Part shown: piece by piece, positions 41,393 through 43,122 of the stretch | How the letters are laid out: each line of letters starts with the position of its first letter | Position numbering within the stretch: the stretch's first letter is position 1 | Source: Oceanobacillus bengalensis | GTDB lineage: Bacteria; Bacillota; Bacilli; Bacillales; Amphibacillaceae | Reading direction: 5' to 3' | NCBI RefSeq assembly: GCF_003628445.1 | Contig: NZ_RBZO01000033.1 | Span: 1-43,122 of the forward strand | Length of the DNA: 43,122 bases | The notes under the pieces: generated by a model | What the model saw: only the letters and a program-made list of their open reading frames with translations | What the model was told of the DNA's origin: nothing | The model's database searches: none | Program-made: the position numbers and the translations under genes

Positions 41393-41764
41393 TTATTTAC
41401 TCCCTTTCACTTTTTTAATGTAGGTAAGAATTTCCTCATTCGTAATTTCTAATTTATTGGCTTCTTGAACAAGTGTAACGATATAGTCCTCTATAAATGA
41501 TTTTCGTCGTTTCTCGAGTAGTTTTTCTCTTGCTCCTTCGGCAACAAACATACCAATACCTCTTTTCTTATATAGTATTTCCTCTTCTACAAGCTGATTT
41601 ATACCTTTAGAAACTGTCGCATGATTGATTTTGAAATAATTAACAAGCTGATTTGTAGAAGGAGCCTGGTCGTTCGCTTTCAGCTGGTTATTGATAATCT
41701 GATCTTCAATTTGTTCTCGGACTTGAATATAAATTGGTTTATCTTCATTAAAATTACTTATCAT
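41393..41764 (-). CDS. YtrA-type GntR transcriptional regulator
   Basis: This 123-aa protein is a short GntR regulator of the YtrA subfamily: a winged helix at about 10-75 (PIYIQVREQIEDQIINNQL, then APSTNQLVNYFKINHATVSKG) and a small helical C-terminal dimerisation part (about 80-123). AGGAGGG precedes the ATG. Members repress ABC operons and are released by cell-wall-active antibiotics or other signals. A strong dyad overlapping the -10 box upstream (41795-41828) is the likely binding site. Confidence 0.9.
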   Translation of the reverse strand: MISNFNEDKPIYIQVREQIEDQIINNQLKANDQAPSTNQLVNYFKINHATVSKGINQLVEEEILYKKRGIGMFVAEGAREKLLEKRRKSFIEDYIVTLVQEANKLEITNEEILTYIKKVKGSK

Positions 41765-41794
41765 TAGACTTCCCTCCTTTTTAGGTTATCCTCT

Positions 41795-41849
41795 GTTATG
41801 GTTATATACTTATGTGTATAACTATAACAGGATGTAAGTGTACTGTCAA
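41795..41849 (-). promoter_or_regulatory. Promoter and operator of the GntR-ABC operon
   Basis: On the minus strand TTGACA (plus 41844-41849) and TATAGT (plus 41821-41826) are 17 bp apart. GTTATGGTTATA (41795-41806) and TATAACTATAAC (41817-41828) are inverse repeats with one mismatch and cover the -10 box and start site, the form of a YtrA-type operator. Autorepression of the operon follows. Confidence 0.85.
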
Positions 41850-41899
41850 TAAATTTTTGAAAAAATACTGTGAAGGTGTATTATTTGATGAGTAAAAAA

Positions 41900-41930
41900 C
41901 GAGACGCATGAATAATTCATGCGCCTCGTA
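41900..41930. terminator. Terminator, twin B
   Basis: CGAGACGCATGAAT (41900-41913) pairs with ATTCATGCGCCTCG (41915-41928) with one mismatch, with an A run before it. It ends the minus-strand gene at 41953. The inner 27 bp differ from twin A (39706-39732) at only two positions. Confidence 0.8.
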
Positions 41931-41952
41931 TAAATAGTATTAATCTTATGTT

Positions 41953-42672
41953 TTATCCAGAAAACCTCTCATCCATTTTTTCTTGCTTCGATGATATTCT
42001 GTAGGCAGACCTCACTACTACAAAAGCTAAGTAGAACCCTATGAAGACAACGATAAGGACTACTGGTACATAAATGTAATTAGGCCATTCATTGAAAAAT
42101 GGGCGGTACTTTAAGTAAAAATAATTCCCATCGATAAATGGATTAAGTACATAAACAAAAGCGAAATAGACTAAGAAAAGTAAATAGGCTTTAAGAAATC
42201 CCTTGAATTTTGGTCTCCACTGGTAAGCAATGTAACCAAAGTAAGGAAGAAGAATGGTTATTACATGGTTCACGACAAATGATATTCCCATGACGTGATA
42301 TACAGGATGAATCCGTGACGGGTATAAAAAAGAACCATATGCAAAAAGTCCAAAATAGAACATGATTTCAAGTACTTTTATATTTTTGGTCACCAAAAAC
42401 CAAATTCCTAGTAAGGTTGAAATTCTACAAATCTGCAATGGGAGTGATTCGGATACATCGAATCCAGTCTCGAAAATGTACCAGCTATAAAGCAAGATTT
42501 GTTGAAGAATTGATAGGATGAGAAAGCAAGCTGCAATCTGTTTTCGATTTCTTTTTACCTTATTACGATACAAAATTAGCACTGCAAGAGATATTGCTAG
42601 TATGAAAAGATAAATTATATGATCAATGCTAAGAATTTGAATGTACGCAGTATCTTCACTCCACCAACTCAT
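41953..42672 (-). CDS. YwaF/TMEM164-like integral membrane protein
   Basis: This 239-aa protein has about seven membrane helices and matches the YwaF (TIGR02206-type) family, with the marker SLPLQICRIS at about 79-88 and a conserved HPVYH...NH pattern (about 121-137). ATG 42672 follows AAGGAGTG by about nine bases; GTG 42696 is the longer option. Eukaryotic TMEM164 relatives are lipid acyltransferases, which suggests lipid-related activity, but the bacterial proteins are uncharacterised. It is a single gene; a terminator lies right after it. Confidence 0.8.
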   Translation of the reverse strand: MSWWSEDTAYIQILSIDHIIYLFILAISLAVLILYRNKVKRNRKQIAACFLILSILQQILLYSWYIFETGFDVSESLPLQICRISTLLGIWFLVTKNIKVLEIMFYFGLFAYGSFLYPSRIHPVYHVMGISFVVNHVITILLPYFGYIAYQWRPKFKGFLKAYLLFLVYFAFVYVLNPFIDGNYFYLKYRPFFNEWPNYIYVPVVLIVVFIGFYLAFVVVRSAYRISSKQEKMDERFSG

Positions 42673-42805
42673 TATTTGTTTCACTCCTTTTTTCACTAGG
42701 CTGTTTCTAAAAGATTGTCGTTTTTCAGCTATTGTAGATTAAATTCATAGTTGATATAAATTGTTGACTTACTTAATTCAGAATTATAATCCTAAAAACA
42801 TCGTT

Positions 42806-42976
42806 CCGGAAAGACACTTCGCTTTTCGCGGGCGGCTGGTGAGCCTTCTCCGTGCTGACGCACTCCGTAGTCTCACCTAGGCCTATCCTCCCGCAGAACA
42901 AGGAAGGCTACGTCAGCGATACATCGCACGCAGAAAAAGTGCTTTTCTTTTTCAAGGAGTCTTCGTGTCTTTCCTC
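42806..42976. repeat. Dispersed palindromic intergenic repeat of Bacillaceae type
   Basis: The element starts with GGAAAGACAC (42808-42817) and ends with the exact inverse GTGTCTTTCC (42965-42974). It is GC-rich compared with the surroundings, with inner inverse parts such as GGTGAGCC/TCTCACC and GGGCGG/CCTCCCGC. It looks like the 150-200 bp imperfect-palindrome repeats scattered in Bacillus and Oceanobacillus genomes; I recognise the style from memory. A 63-codon minus-strand frame across it is a chance ORF. Confidence 0.65.
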
Positions 42977-43005
42977 CACTAAGATTCTGCTCTACTTTTA
43001 TTTGT

Positions 43006-43051
43006 ATTTCGCAAGTGAAAAGTGAGCCATTTCGCAAGTTAATTTTGAGCC
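43006..43051. repeat. Tandem terminal repeats of an IS21-family element
   Basis: Two 23-bp units (43006-43028 and 43029-43051) share TTTCGCAAGT and TGAGCC and differ only in the middle. Multiple such repeats mark the ends of IS21-family elements and bind the IstA transposase. The second unit overlaps the istB stop codon. The left edge of the insertion is near 43006. Confidence 0.7.
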
Positions 43052-43122
43052 ACTTTATCAGCACTTGTTTTTATCCATTCTTCGGTTTCTTTCATTCTAA
43101 AAGAAGGACCATTCATGTTTAA
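43039..43122 (-). CDS. istB: IS21-family istB, C-terminal end (cut by window edge)
   Basis: Twenty-seven codons are present, reading on the minus strand from the window edge to TAA at 43039-43041. They include NGPSFRMKETEEWIK, the style of the variable C-terminus of IstB, the AAA+ helper of IS21-type transposition. The terminal repeats just beyond the stop support this. The rest of istB and istA would lie to the right of the window, so completeness cannot be judged. Confidence 0.6.
   Translation of the reverse strand, partial: LNMNGPSFRMKETEEWIKTSADKVAQN

Noticed and set aside
42873-43064. 63-codon minus-strand ORF
   Set aside because: It runs across the dispersed palindromic repeat and the IS end in a frame different from istB; a chance ORF.

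Overview
The window is low-GC DNA from a member of the Bacillaceae (Oceanobacillus/Virgibacillus/Bacillus-like; I cannot fix the genus). The grounds are strong AGGAGG ribosome sites, frequent TTG/GTG starts, Firmicute-type families (PadR/HAAS, YusW, YhgE, YtrA-type GntR, TipAS MerR) and rho-independent terminators. No rRNA, tRNA or CRISPR array was seen. It is accessory DNA: decayed genes, defence genes, an IS21-family end and a plasmid-like replication module lie among ordinary catabolic and transport genes.

Left part (1-8700): an Xre-ImmA/IrrE protein with a small upstream ORF; a DUF1801 protein; pseudogenes (a small-protein gene with a frameshift, a HEPN/MNT toxin-antitoxin remnant, an SDR tail); a PadR-controlled operon (padR, a HAAS-domain membrane protein, and a membrane protein made of four gapless 51-residue repeats); a YhgE/Pip-type membrane protein; a relic of a group II intron 3' end; and a YusW-like lipoprotein. 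At 8928-10120 on the minus strand are two short-chain dehydrogenase genes damaged and partly fused by deletion.

Middle (10364-22423): a 686-aa DNA-binding protein with a replication-initiator-like winged-helix region and a C-terminal Xre domain, followed by three direct repeats at an exact 22-bp spacing and an AT-rich tract, the layout of an iteron replication origin. Next comes a nine-gene same-strand cluster: two MaoC hotdog proteins, an Ltp2-like thiolase-fold protein, a DUF35 zinc-ribbon protein, two acyl-CoA dehydrogenases, an acyl-CoA ligase, an aldehyde dehydrogenase and an MFS transporter. The pairing (one hotdog partner lacks the catalytic His, two unlike acyl-CoA dehydrogenases, Ltp plus DUF35) matches the aldolytic side-chain shortening known from actinobacterial steroid degradation. 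The likely path is acid activation, dehydrogenation, hydration, retro-aldol cleavage, then aldehyde oxidation; the substrate is unknown.

Right-middle (22500-32951): a defence region. A dead hsdM fragment (minus strand) precedes a complete, tightly overlapping Wadjet operon in the order jetD-jetA-jetB-jetC. It is followed by a 30-aa peptide gene, a type I toxin-antitoxin locus (34-aa Hol_Tox-like peptide plus a convergent antisense RNA with a visible promoter) and an unrecognised 274-aa protein. An anti-plasmid system within about 11 kb of a plasmid-type replication module is notable.

Right part (33206-43122): a frameshifted TipAS-type MerR regulator with its 19-bp-spacer promoter, a SEC-C protein, a small unknown protein, an MHYT-PAS-PAS-GGDEF-EAL cyclic-di-GMP protein, a NorA/Bmr-like efflux pump, a GntR(YtrA)-ABC ATPase-permease operon with a clear operator and flanked by twin terminators, a YwaF-like membrane protein, a dispersed palindromic repeat of Bacillaceae type, and the 3' end of an IS21-family istB gene cut by the window edge.
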